Part shown: piece by piece, positions 16,569 through 24,145 of the stretch | Layout of the letters: every line of letters begins with the position of its first letter | Numbering within the stretch: the stretch's first letter is position 1 | Source of the DNA: Actinobacteria bacterium UBA3028 | GTDB lineage: Bacteria; Actinomycetota; Actinomycetes; Nanopelagicales; Nanopelagicaceae | Reading direction: 5' to 3' | Length of the DNA: 30,010 bases | Assembly: GCA_002367715.1 (NCBI GenBank) | Contig: DFDL01000030.1 | Location: 1-30,010 of the forward strand | Notes under the pieces: model-generated | Told to the model about the DNA's origin: nothing | Seen by the model: only the letters and a program-made list of their open reading frames with translations | The model's database searches: none | Program-made: the position numbers and the translations under genes

Positions 16569-18639
16569 CCTCATCGCTAATTCCGGTTCGATCAAGGTAG
16601 GGAAGAATTCCGCCTAAGTGAAGTGGCCAACCACAGCCAAGCAACATGCAGATGTCAATCTCTGCCGCAGTTGCTACTACGCCTTCGCTTAACATCATGG
16701 CAGCCTCACCTGCTAAAGCTTTGAGTGCGCGAACCCTTACTTCATCTGCGGTAGAAGGGCTATCGCCGCCCTTTATAAGTGCTAAAGCTGCAGGGTTGGG
16801 GGAGAGAGCGCCTTTCTCATCTTTAATATAGAAAGATTTAACCCCCTCTTTCACAAAGGCCTGCATTGTTGGAGAGATTCGATAGCGCTCGCCTAAATTC
16901 TTATTTAAAGTTTCGGCGACATGCAGCGCAACTCCTGGACCAACTAACCCCAGTAGTTCAAGTGAAGTCATTGGAAGGCCAAGAGGCGCCATCGCAGAAT
17001 CTGCAATCTCAGGCGCAGTGCCTTCATCAATCGCATCGGTAATCTCGCCCATAAATCTAGTCAGAAGTCGATTTACAACAAAAGCTGGTGAGTCTTTAAC
17101 GATAACCATGGTCTTCTTAAGCTCTTTACCGATCGAGACTGCAGTTGCAGTTGTTGCATCATCGGTCTCGGGAGTTCTGGCAATTTCAAGTAGCGGCATT
17201 ATTGCTACTGGATTGAAGAAGTGAAAACCTATTACCCGCTCTGGATTCTTTAAACCCTCGGACATTTTAGTGACCGAGAGCGATGAAGTATTTGTGGCCA
17301 AAACACATTCTGGTGAGACGATTGTTTCTAGCTCTTTGAAGAGTGCTTTCTTCAGGTCGAGCTCTTCAAAGATTGCCTCGATCACAAAAGAGGCATCAGC
17401 AAAAATAGCCTTATCTGTCGAACCAGTCACTAGCGAGCCAAGTCGCGCAGCTGCCTCGTTGCTCATTCGTCTCTTCTCGACGAGTTTGGCGAGTTCGGCC
17501 TTTATGTAGGAAATTCCCTTATCTACGCGCTCTTGATCTAGGTCGGTAATTACTACTGGTACTTTGAGATTGCGCAGCATAATCAACGCTAGTTGTGAAG
17601 CCATCAGGCCAGCACCAACAACGCCAACCTTTGTAACTTTGCGAGCAAGTGCAGCCTTTGGTGCGCCTTCTACCTTCTTGCGCTTCTTTTGAATTAAGTT
17701 AAATGCATATAAAGATGAACGAAGTGGGTCACTCATCGCAAGGGTTGCTAACTCTTGGTCTTCAGCATCAAAGCCAGATCCCAAAGTATTAGTTCTAGCA
17801 GCCGCGATAAGTTCTAGCGCCTTTATAGCTTGTGGGATTTGGGCGCCACCAAATTTCTTTGCTACGGCCCCTTGGCCAATAGCAATTGCCTCATCCCACT
17901 GCGCTTTATCTTCTGAAAAATCAGGTCGTTCGATCTTCTCTGCTCCGCTTAAAATTGATGTGGCGAACTTGATTGAATTTTCTAAGAAATCCGCAGGCTG
18001 GAAGATTTTATCTACGACACCAAGGCCGAGGGCATCCTTGGCCTTCATCATTGTATTGTTGTTTAACGCATTTAAAATAATTACTTGGACGGCATTCTTA
18101 GGCCCGATTAATTTAGGCAAAATTGTTGCTCCGCCCCAACCTGGAACTAACCCAAGAAATACTTCCGGAAGTCCAGTAAATGCGGTTGTGGCAAGAGTGC
18201 GGTAGTTGCAATGCAGGGCTACTTCTAAGCCGCCACCAAGTGCAAGCCCATTGATAAAAGCAAATGTTGGCTTCTTGCTCTCACCCAACCTGCGAAATAC
18301 ATCGTGCCCAAGTTTGCCGATTGCAAGAGCTTGGTCTTTATCCTTAAGAAAAGCCAGTGCAGAGAGATCTGCGCCAGCAGCAAAGATGAAAGGCTTACCA
18401 GTTATCGCAATCGCAATTGAGGCGCTCTCTTCGGCCAGAGTTATTGCCCCGTTTAGTGAGGCCAGTGATTGTGGTCCAAATGTGCTGGGGCGATTGTGGT
18501 CCATGCCGTTATCAATTGTTATCAGAGAGAGTGTGCCCTTATATCCAAATGCAGCTAGATCAATCTCGCGCAGATATGCATTAGTGACAACCTCTTCGGG
18601 GGCGCCATCTGGCAATTTCATTGTGCTTACATCGCTCAT
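16522..18639 (-). CDS. fadB: Fatty-acid oxidation complex alpha subunit (enoyl-CoA hydratase / 3-hydroxyacyl-CoA dehydrogenase)
   Basis: This two-domain beta-oxidation enzyme hydrates trans-2-enoyl-CoA and oxidises the 3-hydroxyacyl-CoA with NAD. Of 705 residues, about 1-290 are the crotonase domain (ITGKPFIFAAGADLSAL oxyanion loop, FINGLALGGGLEVALH, LGLVPGWGG). After a linker, about 335-515 are the Rossmann dehydrogenase domain (VGVVGAGLMASQLALIML, ATNTSSLSVTKM, RVIGFHFFNPVAIMPLLEI) and then helical C-terminal domains. The ATG overlaps the thiolase stop (ATGA), so the pair is co-translated as a FadBA-type complex. The 3' end overlaps dxs by 47 bases in antisense. No acyl-CoA dehydrogenase lies nearby. 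Confidence 0.95.
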   Translation of the reverse strand: MSDVSTMKLPDGAPEEVVTNAYLREIDLAAFGYKGTLSLITIDNGMDHNRPSTFGPQSLASLNGAITLAEESASIAIAITGKPFIFAAGADLSALAFLKDKDQALAIGKLGHDVFRRLGESKKPTFAFINGLALGGGLEVALHCNYRTLATTAFTGLPEVFLGLVPGWGGATILPKLIGPKNAVQVIILNALNNNTMMKAKDALGLGVVDKIFQPADFLENSIKFATSILSGAEKIERPDFSEDKAQWDEAIAIGQGAVAKKFGGAQIPQAIKALELIAAARTNTLGSGFDAEDQELATLAMSDPLRSSLYAFNLIQKKRKKVEGAPKAALARKVTKVGVVGAGLMASQLALIMLRNLKVPVVITDLDQERVDKGISYIKAELAKLVEKRRMSNEAAARLGSLVTGSTDKAIFADASFVIEAIFEELDLKKALFKELETIVSPECVLATNTSSLSVTKMSEGLKNPERVIGFHFFNPVAIMPLLEIARTPETDDATTATAVSIGKELKKTMVIVKDSPAFVVNRLLTRFMGEITDAIDEGTAPEIADSAMAPLGLPMTSLELLGLVGPGVALHVAETLNKNLGERYRISPTMQAFVKEGVKSFYIKDEKGALSPNPAALALIKGGDSPSTADEVRVRALKALAGEAAMMLSEGVVATAAEIDICMLLGCGWPLHLGGILPYLDRTGISDEVNGQRFLPTGVAALA

Positions 18640-19832
18640 TGTTTTGCGCCCTTTGCTTTAAAGTTTGGGTTCTCCCAGATAACAGTTCCACCCATGCCTA
18701 ATCCGATACACATAGTTGTTACGCCATATTGGACATCAGTTCGCTCTTCAAAGCCGCGAGCCAGATTAATCATCAACCGAACTCCAGATGAAGCTAGGGG
18801 ATGGCCAACTGCAATTGCGCCCCCATATTGATTTACGCGCTTATCGTCATCAGCGATGCCGAAGTGATCTAGAAATGAGAGTACCTGAACTGCAAAGGCC
18901 TCGTTGATTTCAAATAGGCCGATATCTTCAATCTTTAATCCTGCTTTGGCTAGCGCCTTTATTGTGCTTGGCACTGGGCCATATCCCATAATCTCGGGAG
19001 CAACGCCGGCGAATGCGAAGGAGATCATTCTCGCTTTAATACTTAGTCCAAGTTCATTGGCCTTTGATTCGCTCGCCAAAATTGCAGCCGTTGCGCCATC
19101 ATTTAAACCAGCTGCATTTCCGGCCGTTACATTTCCCATCGGCCTAAATGGCGTTTTAAGTGCGGCGAGAGTTTCGACAGTTGTACCAGGTCTTGGTGGT
19201 TCATCGACTGTCGCAACTCCCCAACCAAGCTCTGTAGAGCGAACTGCAACTGGAATAAGGTCGCGTTGAATTTTTCCAGCCGCATATGCAGCAGCAGTCT
19301 TGTTCTGCGAATTTACGGCATAGGCATCGCTACGAGCCTTGGTTAAATGTGGAAATTTATCGTGCAATCTCTCAGCGGTCATACCCATCTGCAGTGCATC
19401 CGTATCGACTAATTTTTCTGCCAAGTAGCGCGGATTTGGATCCATACCTTCACCCATTGGGTGATTTCCCATATGTTCAACGCCACCAGCAATGGCAATG
19501 TCATATTGACCCATTGCAATTGCACCTGCAACAGTTGTAACTGCTGTCAAAGCTCCGGCGCACCATCTATCAATCGAGTATCCAGGAACGCTATCTGGAA
19601 TTCCGGCTAAGAGTGAGACGCTACGCCCGATGTTCATTCCTTGATCACCGCTCTGTGTTGCTGCAGCAATAGCTACATCATCTATGGCAGTGGGGGAGAC
19701 TTTTGGGTTTCGCTCTAATAGCCCGCGCAGAGTTCTAACCATGATGTCATCAGCTCTTGTCTCTGAATAGAGGCTGCCAGCTTTTCCAAATGGCGATCTA
19801 ACGGCATCTATAAGAACTACGCGTTCACTCAT
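18636..19832 (-). CDS. fadA: Acetyl-CoA acyltransferase (thiolase)
   Basis: The thiolase cleaves 3-ketoacyl-CoA to acetyl-CoA and a shortened acyl-CoA, the last step of beta-oxidation. The 398-residue product has the nucleophile Cys91 in SIDRWCAGALTA, then GGVEHMGNHPMG, NAAGLNDGATAAILAS, INEAFAVQVLSF and the C-terminal GGAIAVGHPLASSG and MCIGLGMGG motifs, which supply the catalytic His and second Cys. It leads the fadAB operon. The ATG at 19832 is right by homology, yet the best -10 box points to an ATG 10 bases upstream in another frame (see the upstream ORF). Which fatty acids are used is not evident. Confidence 0.95.
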   Translation of the reverse strand: MSERVVLIDAVRSPFGKAGSLYSETRADDIMVRTLRGLLERNPKVSPTAIDDVAIAAATQSGDQGMNIGRSVSLLAGIPDSVPGYSIDRWCAGALTAVTTVAGAIAMGQYDIAIAGGVEHMGNHPMGEGMDPNPRYLAEKLVDTDALQMGMTAERLHDKFPHLTKARSDAYAVNSQNKTAAAYAAGKIQRDLIPVAVRSTELGWGVATVDEPPRPGTTVETLAALKTPFRPMGNVTAGNAAGLNDGATAAILASESKANELGLSIKARMISFAFAGVAPEIMGYGPVPSTIKALAKAGLKIEDIGLFEINEAFAVQVLSFLDHFGIADDDKRVNQYGGAIAVGHPLASSGVRLMINLARGFEERTDVQYGVTTMCIGLGMGGTVIWENPNFKAKGAKQ

Positions 19833-19842
19833 CTTTACTCAT
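19825..19842 (-). CDS. Possible five-codon leader ORF overlapping the fadA start
   Basis: ATG at 19842 begins a five-codon ORF, MSKDE, whose TGA (19827-19825) lies in fadA codons 2-3, in a different frame from fadA. TAGATT (19854-19849) is placed exactly 6 nt before this ATG, the window-wide leaderless spacing. The message would therefore begin with this ORF and fadA would have only a 10-nt leader. It could drive coupled re-initiation at fadA, or the transcript may simply begin here by chance. No Shine-Dalgarno precedes fadA. Evidence is positional only. Confidence 0.35.
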   Translation of the reverse strand: MSKDE

Positions 19843-19848
19843 TTCACA

Positions 19849-19854
19849 AATCTA
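19849..19854 (-). promoter_or_regulatory. -10 element of the fadAB operon
   Basis: Minus-strand TAGATT lies 6 nt before the ATG at 19842 and 16 nt before the fadA ATG. No strong -35 is visible. Confidence 0.5.
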
Positions 19855-19911
19855 GGCGGAGATAATTCGAGGCCGAGAGAACCCCAATATATCGCGAAGT
19901 TGCCTATATGT

Positions 19912-19923
19912 TACTCATGAGTA
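19912..19923. promoter_or_regulatory. 12-bp perfect palindrome upstream of fadA
   Basis: TACTCATGAGTA is its own reverse complement. It lies between the efeU stop and fadA, about 70-80 bp upstream of the predicted fadAB start point. It may be a regulator site or chance. The minus strand also has a CCTTTTTTCC tract here (19925-19934) after the efeU stop, but no hairpin precedes it. Confidence 0.25.
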
Positions 19924-19939
19924 GGAAAAAAGGAAACGC

Positions 19940-20758
19940 TTAAGCTGAAACTTTCTCCATTTTTTTCGCAGGCGCTAGATAAATCGCCAGCGTTGTAACT
20001 AAATATCCGCCCCAGATAAGAAACTGGAGATAAGAAGTCGTAGTGTCAAAGCCGAAGGTGCCACCCATGAGAGCAGCCAGAATTGAATCCTTAGCTATCC
20101 AAGGGGTTACATCCCAAAGGAATGCATCTGGGCCAGGCAACCAACCAACTTCTTGGAATTCATGGACTCCGTAAGAGAAGACTCCGGCGGCGATGATGAT
20201 TAGCGCAACTCCGGTAATCGTAAAGAATTTGCTTAAGTTCATCTTGATTGATCGGTTATATATTAGATAACCAAGTGCAACAGCGCTGCCTAATCCAGCC
20301 ACAAGTCCAGTCGTTGCAGATGTTCGCCCCGCAACGGTTTGAAAATTGCTGTAGACAAAGAGTGCGGTTTCAAGTCCTTCTCGAGCAACTGCAAAGAATG
20401 CAGCTAGGGCTAAAGCTAGAGGTCCAGCCAATAAAGCCTTATCTACCTTTCCTTCTAATTCATTCTTGAGAGTTCTGGCTGTTCGCTTCATCCAGAAGAC
20501 CATCCAGGTTACGAGCCCTACTGCCAGGAAAGAGGTAGTACCGGCAAATATCTCTTCATTTCGATCTGTTAGTTGCACAGAGGTAAAGGCGAGGATTGCG
20601 CCCAATGCAAAACTCAGAACTAACGCGGTGCTAACACCAGTCCAGAGTGGCTTTAAGAGGTAGCGACGATTAGTTTTAACTACGTAGGCCACCAAAATAC
20701 CGACAATGAGTGAGGCTTCTAGGCCTTCGCGGATTGCAATCAGGAATGTACTTAACAT
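19940..20758 (-). CDS. efeU: FTR1/EfeU-family high-affinity iron permease
   Basis: The 272-residue polytopic membrane protein has about seven helices and the two iron-exchange motifs of the family, REGLE at residues 10-14 and REGLE at 126-130. Each Glu pair lies in a membrane helix. The family imports ferrous/ferric iron, usually with a periplasmic EfeO and the haem peroxidase EfeB; neither is adjacent here, so the permease is an orphan in this window. The ATG has a TAGGCT -10 box 6 nt upstream, flanked by an inverted repeat. The promoter lies just beyond the end of the RNase D gene. The ending KKMEKVSA is a short basic cytoplasmic tail. Confidence 0.92.
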   Translation of the reverse strand: MLSTFLIAIREGLEASLIVGILVAYVVKTNRRYLLKPLWTGVSTALVLSFALGAILAFTSVQLTDRNEEIFAGTTSFLAVGLVTWMVFWMKRTARTLKNELEGKVDKALLAGPLALALAAFFAVAREGLETALFVYSNFQTVAGRTSATTGLVAGLGSAVALGYLIYNRSIKMNLSKFFTITGVALIIIAAGVFSYGVHEFQEVGWLPGPDAFLWDVTPWIAKDSILAALMGGTFGFDTTTSYLQFLIWGGYLVTTLAIYLAPAKKMEKVSA

Positions 20759-20777
20759 GGTTGAAGCCTAAAACCAT
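20757..20777 (-). promoter_or_regulatory. efeU promoter with inverted repeat over the -10 box (candidate iron operator)
   Basis: Minus-strand TAGGCT (20770-20765) is 6 nt before the ATG at 20758. It sits inside a perfect inverted repeat, ATGGTT - 9 nt - AACCAT, spanning 20777-20757 and including the start codon. A repressor bound here would block the promoter. The arms share GGTT/AACC and a central AGGCT with the DtxR/IdeR iron-box consensus, but the spacing is 4 nt longer. Confidence 0.45.
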
Positions 20778-20782
20778 TTCCA

Positions 20783-20814
20783 CTAATTACGCAACTTGAA
20801 TGTTGCGTAATTAG
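20783..20814 (-). terminator. Perfect 13-bp hairpin between RNase D gene and efeU
   Basis: CTAATTACGCAAC (20783-20795) and GTTGCGTAATTAG (20802-20814) pair perfectly around a 6-nt loop. The hairpin includes the RNase D stop codon at 20811-20813, which suits a terminator, but no U tract follows in either direction. It also covers the efeU -35 region, so it could be an operator. Confidence 0.5.
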
Positions 20815-22106
20815 GCCGTCTCAACAGGAGTCCCAGAGCCCTCATCTGAGGTGCCATCTGGTTCCGGCTCTACTGAAACTTCCACCACCAATGGCTCAGT
20901 TTCACCCAAGATAGCCGCCAGAGGGGGCGAAACAAGCTCAATCTGCCACGATCTGGCCCCCAAGCCACCTAGAACATTTTGAACGAATTTTAGGCGGTCT
21001 TCTAATGATTCGGGTGGTGTCTGCCAGCAGACTCGACGGACAAATTCTGGTGAGATCAAATTTTCGGCCGGCATGAAATTATTAAGTGCACACTCTGTGA
21101 TTGCAGCCTTGGCGTGTGTAAGTCGGGCATAACCCAGGGGATTTCGGGACTGCCATAATTTAGGTGGCGGAAGGCCTTCAGATGCAAGACGTAGCTGGGG
21201 GAGCTCTGCGCCTTCCAATAGTTGGGCCGCTTCAAATAATTTAAACCACTCTTCAAAAGGCATCTCGGTAAGTCGAGTTCGACGTAAGAGCGCCTTCTTA
21301 AAATCGCCAAAGCCTTTTGGTGGTTTGGTGGCGATCAATACCAGTGTCTCATCATTGAAAACCCGACCCGGGGCTAGATCTATCTCTTTTGCAAATTCAT
21401 TTCGAGCAGCCCAGAGCGCACGGATAATCGCCAGACTCTTTAGATCTCGTATTTTATGAATTCCCGAAGTGCGTCGCCAAGCCTCTTTGCGTGGCTCAGG
21501 AGGTGGATTTTTCAAAATAGCCGCAAAATCTTCTTTCGCCCATTCGAGTTTGCCATTTGCGATTAATAATTTTTCAATTTCATTTCGGAGTTCAATTAAT
21601 AGTTCAACATCTAGCGCAGCATAGTTCAGCCATTCTGGTCGAAGCGGCCTAAGTGACCAATCAACTGCGCTATGTTCCTTAGCTAGAGAGATTTCTAGCA
21701 GTTGCTCAGTCAGTGGACCAAGTCCTACGCGCTCGCAACCCGCAATTCGCCCAGCAAGTTCGGTATCAAAGATTAGCTGCGGATCAATTCCAACTTCCCG
21801 CAAGCAAGCTAAATCTTGAGTAGATGCATGAATAATCCACTCTTCATCCACTAAGGCTTCACTTAGCTCTGCCCAATATTTAGTTGGCCCAACTGCAATT
21901 GGATCAATTAGGTGCAGGCCGCCGCCATTTCGCTTAATCTGAATTAGATACGCTCTAGCCGAATATCTATAACCAGATGCGCGCTCTGCATCAATGGCAA
22001 TAGGGCCACTTGCTGCCAATATGCTTTTAATCGCTTCGGCGAGCGCTAAGGGTGTTTGAATTAAATCGGGTAGGCCGCCCGCTGGTTCTAGTAGTGGTTC
22101 TGCCAT
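20811..22106 (-). CDS. RNase D-like 3'-5' exoribonuclease with HRDC domain
   Basis: The 431-residue product has a DEDD exonuclease domain. Exo I is IAIDAERASGYRY (Asp, Glu), Exo II is IHASTQDLACLREVGI, with FDTELAGRIAG following, and Exo III is LNYAALDVELLIEL (Tyr, Asp). An HRDC nucleic-acid-binding domain follows at about 215-295 (LKSLAIIRALWAARNEFAKEIDL), and then an actinobacterial C-terminal extension ending in an acidic tail. It would trim the 3' ends of tRNA or other stable RNA. It overlaps the DUF3000 stop by 1 base, so both form one operon; mycobacteria keep this pair as Rv2680/Rv2681 (from memory), beside dxs. Confidence 0.9.
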   Translation of the reverse strand: MAEPLLEPAGGLPDLIQTPLALAEAIKSILAASGPIAIDAERASGYRYSARAYLIQIKRNGGGLHLIDPIAVGPTKYWAELSEALVDEEWIIHASTQDLACLREVGIDPQLIFDTELAGRIAGCERVGLGPLTEQLLEISLAKEHSAVDWSLRPLRPEWLNYAALDVELLIELRNEIEKLLIANGKLEWAKEDFAAILKNPPPEPRKEAWRRTSGIHKIRDLKSLAIIRALWAARNEFAKEIDLAPGRVFNDETLVLIATKPPKGFGDFKKALLRRTRLTEMPFEEWFKLFEAAQLLEGAELPQLRLASEGLPPPKLWQSRNPLGYARLTHAKAAITECALNNFMPAENLISPEFVRRVCWQTPPESLEDRLKFVQNVLGGLGARSWQIELVSPPLAAILGETEPLVVEVSVEPEPDGTSDEGSGTPVETA

Positions 22107-22645
22107 TATCTACTGCGACTTAACTGAGTTACACCATCTGGAATAGGTGCAAGCCCAGCCGACATCTCTAATAGTTCAACCCAAGCCCTCACATGGTCTG
22201 CAATATTTGCACCGGAAGTTGGGGTCCATGATGCTCTTACTTCTAATTCGCTATCTTCATCAAGATTTTTCAAAGTTCCAAATGAAGCACTGGCAACTTT
22301 TGTAACAGTGCCACTCGGCGCAGTAAATTCACATTCGTTGGCTTTTAGTGACTCCATAAGCCAGGCCCAGCCAATATTGCACAACATCGGATCGGCGGCC
22401 ATCTCGTTATCGATAGCTGCGCGAACAAAGGTGACACAGCGAAATTTTCCTGACCATCCTTCTTGTCCATCAGGGTCGTGCAGTAATACAAAGCGACCTG
22501 TTGCGGCATCTTCAAGAACATCTGCAGTAAGCGCTAGTGAGTATGGCGCAAGTTTTTGTGGTGCCGGAACTTCCTCTAAGAGAATTTCAGTCCGGGGCTT
22601 GATCGCACGTATCTGCGCAGTTATCTGATCAAAACCTATTTCCAT
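22106..22645 (-). CDS. DUF3000 family protein
   Basis: A 179-residue soluble protein with the DUF3000 pattern: PRTEILLEEVPAPQKLAPYS near the N terminus, TGRFVLLHDPDGQEGWSGKFR in the middle, and LCNIGWAWLMESL followed by VTKVASASFGTL. Function is unknown; the family is confined to actinobacteria and is found next to the HRDC/RNase D gene, as here. First gene of the two-gene operon. The ATG is preceded by TACCCT at 6 nt spacing. No membrane segments. Confidence 0.88.
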   Translation of the reverse strand: MEIGFDQITAQIRAIKPRTEILLEEVPAPQKLAPYSLALTADVLEDAATGRFVLLHDPDGQEGWSGKFRCVTFVRAAIDNEMAADPMLCNIGWAWLMESLKANECEFTAPSGTVTKVASASFGTLKNLDEDSELEVRASWTPTSGANIADHVRAWVELLEMSAGLAPIPDGVTQLSRSR

Positions 22646-22651
22646 AGGGAA

Positions 22652-22657
22652 AGGGTA
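22652..22657 (-). promoter_or_regulatory. -10 element of leaderless DUF3000-RNase D promoter
   Basis: Minus-strand TACCCT is followed by 6 nt and the ATG at 22645. The NlpC/P60 gene uses the same hexamer. Confidence 0.6.
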
Positions 22658-22744
22658 AAGCGTTACAACAGCCTAGCGATGAAGGCGCGAGTAGAGGAGC
22701 GTTAACTTTTATAGACTTTTGGAATGTTTTTGAGATGGGTGCAC

Positions 22745-22750
22745 TAATCT
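22745..22750 (+). promoter_or_regulatory. -10 element of leaderless EamA transporter promoter
   Basis: TAATCT ends 6 nt before the ATG at 22757, as for ffh. Confidence 0.6.
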
Positions 22751-22756
22751 TGCGCG

Positions 22757-23596
22757 ATGGCCTCAATCCTTGCCTTACTCTCCAGCATTTTATGGGGGAG
22801 CGCAGATTACTTGGCTGGCAACCTAACAAAGCGTTATAAGGCAATTGCTGTTACAGGTGTATCGCAGAGTTTTGGACTCGCAGTTGGAGTAATACTTGTT
22901 CTAATTAGCGGTTCATATATTGCACCAAATTTGAGTTGGGATGGATATTTACTTCCGGCAATTGGCGCCGGCATCGCCGGATTTTTAGGGTTAGTCTCAT
23001 TTTATTCTGGACTTTCAACAGGTCGCATGGGAGTCGTATCACCAATCAGCACTTTAAGTGCAGTGATTCCACTGACTTATGCTTTTTTATCTGGTGAGCG
23101 CCCAACGCAAATTCAAGTTGCGGGAATGGCTGTTGCGATCTTTGGCGCATTCTGTGCAAGTGGCCCAGAGATAGTCAATGGCCTACCAAAGAAGCCACTT
23201 CTCTACGGACTAGGCGCAGCTATTGGTTTTGGAATCGCGCTCACTCTCATGGCGCAAGGTTCAAAGACTAGTTCTCTTCTAACGATGACATCGATGCGAG
23301 TTACATCAGTTAGCTTCTGCATGCTTCTGGCACTTCGTTTTAGAACTTTTGGTGGCTTCAAAATTTTGGACCTGCGAATCTTAGTGATAATTGGAGTTAC
23401 TGATTTCTTTGCAAACTTACTCTTAGGTGTAGCGACAACAAAGGGGCTAGTCTCAATTGCAATGGTCTTTGGCTCGCTATTTCCAATAGTAACTGCGCTA
23501 CTAGCCTTCAAGTTTTTGCATGAGAGATTACATAGAGTTCAATATGCCGGAATCCTTCTTGCAGTTGCTGGAGTCTCTCTTATCTCTATTGGATAG
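22757..23596 (+). CDS. EamA/DMT-family transporter
   Basis: The 279-residue product has about ten hydrophobic helices in two EamA repeats. The first repeat starts with ILWGSADYLAGNLTKRYKAI, and the second with LYGLGAAIGFGIALTLMAQG. It ends in FKFLHERLHRVQYAGILLAV, typical of drug/metabolite transporters. The substrate is unknown; relatives export or import amino acids, nucleosides or small metabolites. It stands alone, divergent from the DUF3000 operon with about 110 bases between starts. The convergent RibD-C gene ends 6 bases after its stop. Confidence 0.87.
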   Translation: MASILALLSSILWGSADYLAGNLTKRYKAIAVTGVSQSFGLAVGVILVLISGSYIAPNLSWDGYLLPAIGAGIAGFLGLVSFYSGLSTGRMGVVSPISTLSAVIPLTYAFLSGERPTQIQVAGMAVAIFGAFCASGPEIVNGLPKKPLLYGLGAAIGFGIALTLMAQGSKTSSLLTMTSMRVTSVSFCMLLALRFRTFGGFKILDLRILVIIGVTDFFANLLLGVATTKGLVSIAMVFGSLFPIVTALLAFKFLHERLHRVQYAGILLAVAGVSLISIG

Positions 23597-23602
23597 CTAT
23601 TT

Positions 23603-24103
23603 TTATTCTCGGATTAGTTTTAAAAAGGTATCATCACCAAGTTTTTCACTTGAAAGAACGGTGAAGTCCCTAGTTAGCGAATTGAGATCATAAACATTCT
23701 CGCCATCGGTCTTCGCGCTGATAGTTAAAAATAGCTCTTGGATTAGGTTCGCTTGTAGGAGCGCACTTAGTAGAGCGATCCCGCCTTCGACAAGTACATC
23801 TGGGCCAAATAGCCCTTGCGCTTTGGATACTGCAGAAGCCGGATCTAAATCCCAGATATTTACAAGGGGATTATTTCGAACACCCTCTGGAATCTCACCG
23901 GATTTAGAGATGATTACGAGTGGAACTGGGGTTCTCTCGTATGGCTCATTGCGGGCAGTATTTCCACCTATCAGAATTGAGTTGGCCTGAGAGCGGAGCT
24001 CGTGGAATCTGAGGCGATCGACCTTTGAGCTCAATTGGGCTGATCCGCCGTTTATAGATGTGCTGCCATCGATTCCCATAACCAGATTGGCTCTTACGCT
24101 CAT
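23603..24103 (-). CDS. RibD C-terminal-domain/DHFR-fold reductase
   Basis: The 166-residue protein is a single RibD-C domain, the NADPH-dependent reductase fold of riboflavin biosynthesis and bacterial DHFR-like enzymes. Seen are NLVMGIDGSTSINGGSAQLSS at the N terminus, LRFHELRSQANSILIGGNTAR, and VLVEGGIALLSALLQANLIQEL. The N-terminal deaminase half of RibD is absent. It may reduce a pyrimidine intermediate or dihydrofolate; the mycobacterial relative Rv2671 has been linked to dihydrofolate reduction (from memory). It is shorter than most relatives (about 220-250 residues). The ATG has TACGGT 6 nt upstream. Confidence 0.85.
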   Translation of the reverse strand: MSVRANLVMGIDGSTSINGGSAQLSSKVDRLRFHELRSQANSILIGGNTARNEPYERTPVPLVIISKSGEIPEGVRNNPLVNIWDLDPASAVSKAQGLFGPDVLVEGGIALLSALLQANLIQELFLTISAKTDGENVYDLNSLTRDFTVLSSEKLGDDTFLKLIRE

Positions 24104-24109
24104 GTCAGA

Positions 24110-24138
24110 ACCGTACTGTCAGTGGTCACCTTTACCAT
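24110..24138. promoter_or_regulatory. Face-to-face divergent -10 boxes (RibD-C gene / four-cysteine protein)
   Basis: Minus-strand TACGGT (24115-24110) lies 6 nt before the ATG at 24103. Plus-strand TACCAT (24133-24138) lies 7 nt before the ATG at 24146. The 17 bp between them is the usual -35/-10 spacing, so each -10 occupies the other promoter's -35 slot. Confidence 0.5.
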
Positions 24139-24145
24139 TTTAGAC

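Noticed and set aside
18206..18661. 151-codon plus-strand open frame opposite fadB
   Set aside because: Antisense to the conserved crotonase domain; low-complexity serine/proline translation typical of shadow frames.
19916..19942. An 8-codon plus-strand ORF (MSRKKGNA) after a TATATG box
   Set aside because: The hexamer does not fit TANNNT, the peptide is tiny, and the ATG is part of the palindrome and antisense to the efeU end.
24122..24145. Longer start (GTG at 24122) for the four-cysteine protein
   Set aside because: It would overlap the predicted -10 box and adds eight hydrophobic residues before the cysteine motif; the ATG at 24146 fits the promoter spacing better.
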